Assembly (NCBI RefSeq): GCF_002104995.1
Contig: NW_024468252.1
Span: 186,001 to 250,000, forward strand
Origin: Linderina pennispora
Lineage: Eukaryota; Kickxellomycota; Kickxellomycetes; Kickxellales; Kickxellaceae
Reading direction: 5' to 3'
Length of the DNA: 64,000 bases
Position 1 is the stretch's first letter; every line of letters begins with the position of its first letter. Position numbers and translations under genes: made by a program. The notes beneath the pieces are model-generated. The model was given only the letters and a program-made list of their open reading frames with translations, did not search any database and was not told the DNA's origin. Of this stretch, positions 62,667 to 64,000 are shown piece after piece.

Positions 62667-64000
62667 CTAGTTGGCCGCGTCCTCGACTTCCATCCGGTCA
62701 TCGTCCTCGTGGCAGATCAGTCGCCGAATGCCCATTTCGCGGGCATGATATGCTGTAGCAGCAGCTGGAGCTCCTGCTGGCGCTCCGGGACGGCATCATC
62801 AACCACCATACGCATGACCTCCGAGTAATATGCATCCAGGCTACTGTCGATTGCTGTCCGCAGCTTGCTGATCCTCCTGCATGTAATCTCTGCGAATCGC
62901 ATCCACAGTGGTGGGGGCCACGGGCACCGGGTGGCCGAGCCTCCTGGCGTTCTCGGCGACGAACTGCGGGGCCAGACGCACCGTAGCCATATAGTTTACA
63001 TAGCCTTCGGCAAAGACCTCCTCAGGGCAGCAGATACAGGCTGGGCATAGTCATGCAGCGGCTGTGCCAGCTACACATCAAGCATGCGGTAGAGGTATGT
63101 GTTGGTCAGCACGTCGCGCAGCACGCTGCCAGGCACCTGGCCGCCCTGCAGCTTGGCGTGGATCGCTGGCCAGTCGTCCCTGGTGAAGGCACGGCGCCAG
63201 ATTGTCCGCAACGCCGACTTGTAGGCCTGGTCGGGCAGGCTGAAGCTGGCTCGGCTGAGCACGTCCAAAGCCAAGCTGCTGCGCTCGTCCAATCCGCTCG
63301 TGTGCTCGTCCAATGCGCTGCTATCGGCACCAGACGTATTCGGCACATTGTCTGGCAACGTCAGCACATCAATCAAGTCCTCAACAGCCAGCATCTTGCC
63401 GTCCCACGAACGATACACAAACTCGCGGTAGACTGCGTACAGCGCCGGCAATTGCTGGCGCAGGATCAGCTGTGGTTGACAGCACTGCAGCACTCTCAGC
63501 TCCTTTGCCGTCATCAGCCAGCTCGGTGTGGGCACGGACCAGAGAGGTAAAGCAGTTCAAGACCTGGCTCCTGGACCTCACACATGCCAAGCATGTCCTC
63601 GAGTCGTGCGTGCGCCTCGATGGCAGTGTCCATGCTGTTTCGGCGGAATACCCTGGGACTCGTCGGTAAAGAAGGCCAGCTTGCTGAGGCTCAGCATCGT
63701 GCGTGCCTGAGCGACCTCCTGTGCATCGCGGCCAGCGCGGATCAGTCTCTCTGCCGCTCTCCCGAAGTCGGCCATCTTGACATCGTGGATCCAGCTGATC
63801 AATGGCATTACGCCGTGCTGATGCGCGTCAATGTACTCCTTGAGCCATGCGTCGAACGACTCGTCGCGCGTGTTGAGCAGGCTTGCCCATGCCCCGCGGC
63901 GCTCGTAGTACTCGAATAATGCCCCAGCAAACTCTTTGCCGAACATGCCCACATATACGCGCACACGCTCCGCAGCACGCTGCGTGTCGGTAGTGAATGT
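62667..64000 (-). CDS. Nup133-like nucleoporin, C-terminal part (runs off the right edge)
   Basis: Only the 3' portion is in the window. At the edge, minus-strand frames read WLKEYIDAHQHGVMPLISWI, then HDVKMADFGRAAERLIRAGR and ARTMLSLSKLAFFTDES. This pattern (W-I/L-H-D/E-...-L-S-L-S-K-L-A) is found in the alpha-helical C-terminal domain of Nup133/Nup132, a scaffold subunit of the nuclear pore Y complex. Further helical pieces follow (LILRQQLPALYAVYREFVYR; SALRTIWRRAFTRDDWPAIH; EEVFAEGYVNYMATVRLAPQ; SSLDAYYSEVMRMVVDDAVP), in different frames, down to a probable stop at 62667. The breaks fit single-base indels. The assignment rests on the short conserved stretch and is moderate. Confidence 0.6.

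Noticed and set aside
1-64000. CRISPR arrays, bacterial operons or riboswitches
   Set aside because: The window is eukaryotic; the only regular repeats are minisatellites and coding tandem repeats without spacer structure.

Overview
The window is nuclear DNA from a fungus. It carries spliceosomal introns of about 65-120 nt (a few of 330-955 nt), GC-rich coding sequence, TATA boxes about 30-100 nt upstream of many start codons, and conserved eukaryotic genes: MED21, DBR1, ECO1, NTF2, UPF1, a SWI/SNF ATPase and a Nup133-like nucleoporin. Gene style and a decayed Fanzor-like element suggest an early-diverging filamentous lineage, possibly Kickxellomycotina; that placement is inference.

Layout. 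0-2.3 kb: tRNA-Lys, GC-rich tandem and inverted repeats, an AT-rich decayed tract with two large imperfect palindromes, and tRNA-Ser. 2.5-12.7 kb: DHA2-type MFS exporter, a Ser-rich unknown, a 33-codon micro-ORF, PYM, an Asn/Gly-rich DUF7721-type repeat protein, a multicopper ferroxidase, tRNA-Asn and a small ORF. 14-22.9 kb: TspO/MBR protein, a divergent kinase, an Ess1/Pin1 isomerase whose first coding exon is one codon, mitochondrial cysteine synthase, a probable acyl-CoA synthetase pseudoenzyme, a TXNL1-type protein with one frameshift, and Eco1. 23.1-24.4 kb: a broken Fanzor-like gene. 25.5-33.8 kb: a small coiled-coil protein, a helical unknown, MED21, a Yop1/REEP protein, DBR1 and an unknown. 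33.8-37.6 kb: gene-poor, with an MFS pseudogene. 37.6-48.4 kb: a SAM+HMG-box regulator reconstructed from four exons, a serine carboxypeptidase with a large insertion, two tandem GPI-type DUF7137-like proteins, and NTF2. 48.7-64 kb: UPF1, F-box protein, Snf2/Sth1-type ATPase, aldehyde dehydrogenase, and a nucleoporin running off the right edge.

Most genes are conserved housekeeping functions in mRNA biology (UPF1, PYM, DBR1, MED21), chromatin and cohesion (Eco1, Snf2, HMG), and nuclear transport (NTF2, nucleoporin). No operon-like functional cluster is evident.

A caution for the reader: from about 46.7 kb to the right edge nearly every long gene is broken by single-base indels, mostly one extra base and often in a short homopolymer, although NTF2 is intact. 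Consensus error is the simplest explanation. The Fanzor-like element (premature stop, frame change, loss of the RuvC-I/II core) and the MFS pseudogene look like real decay.
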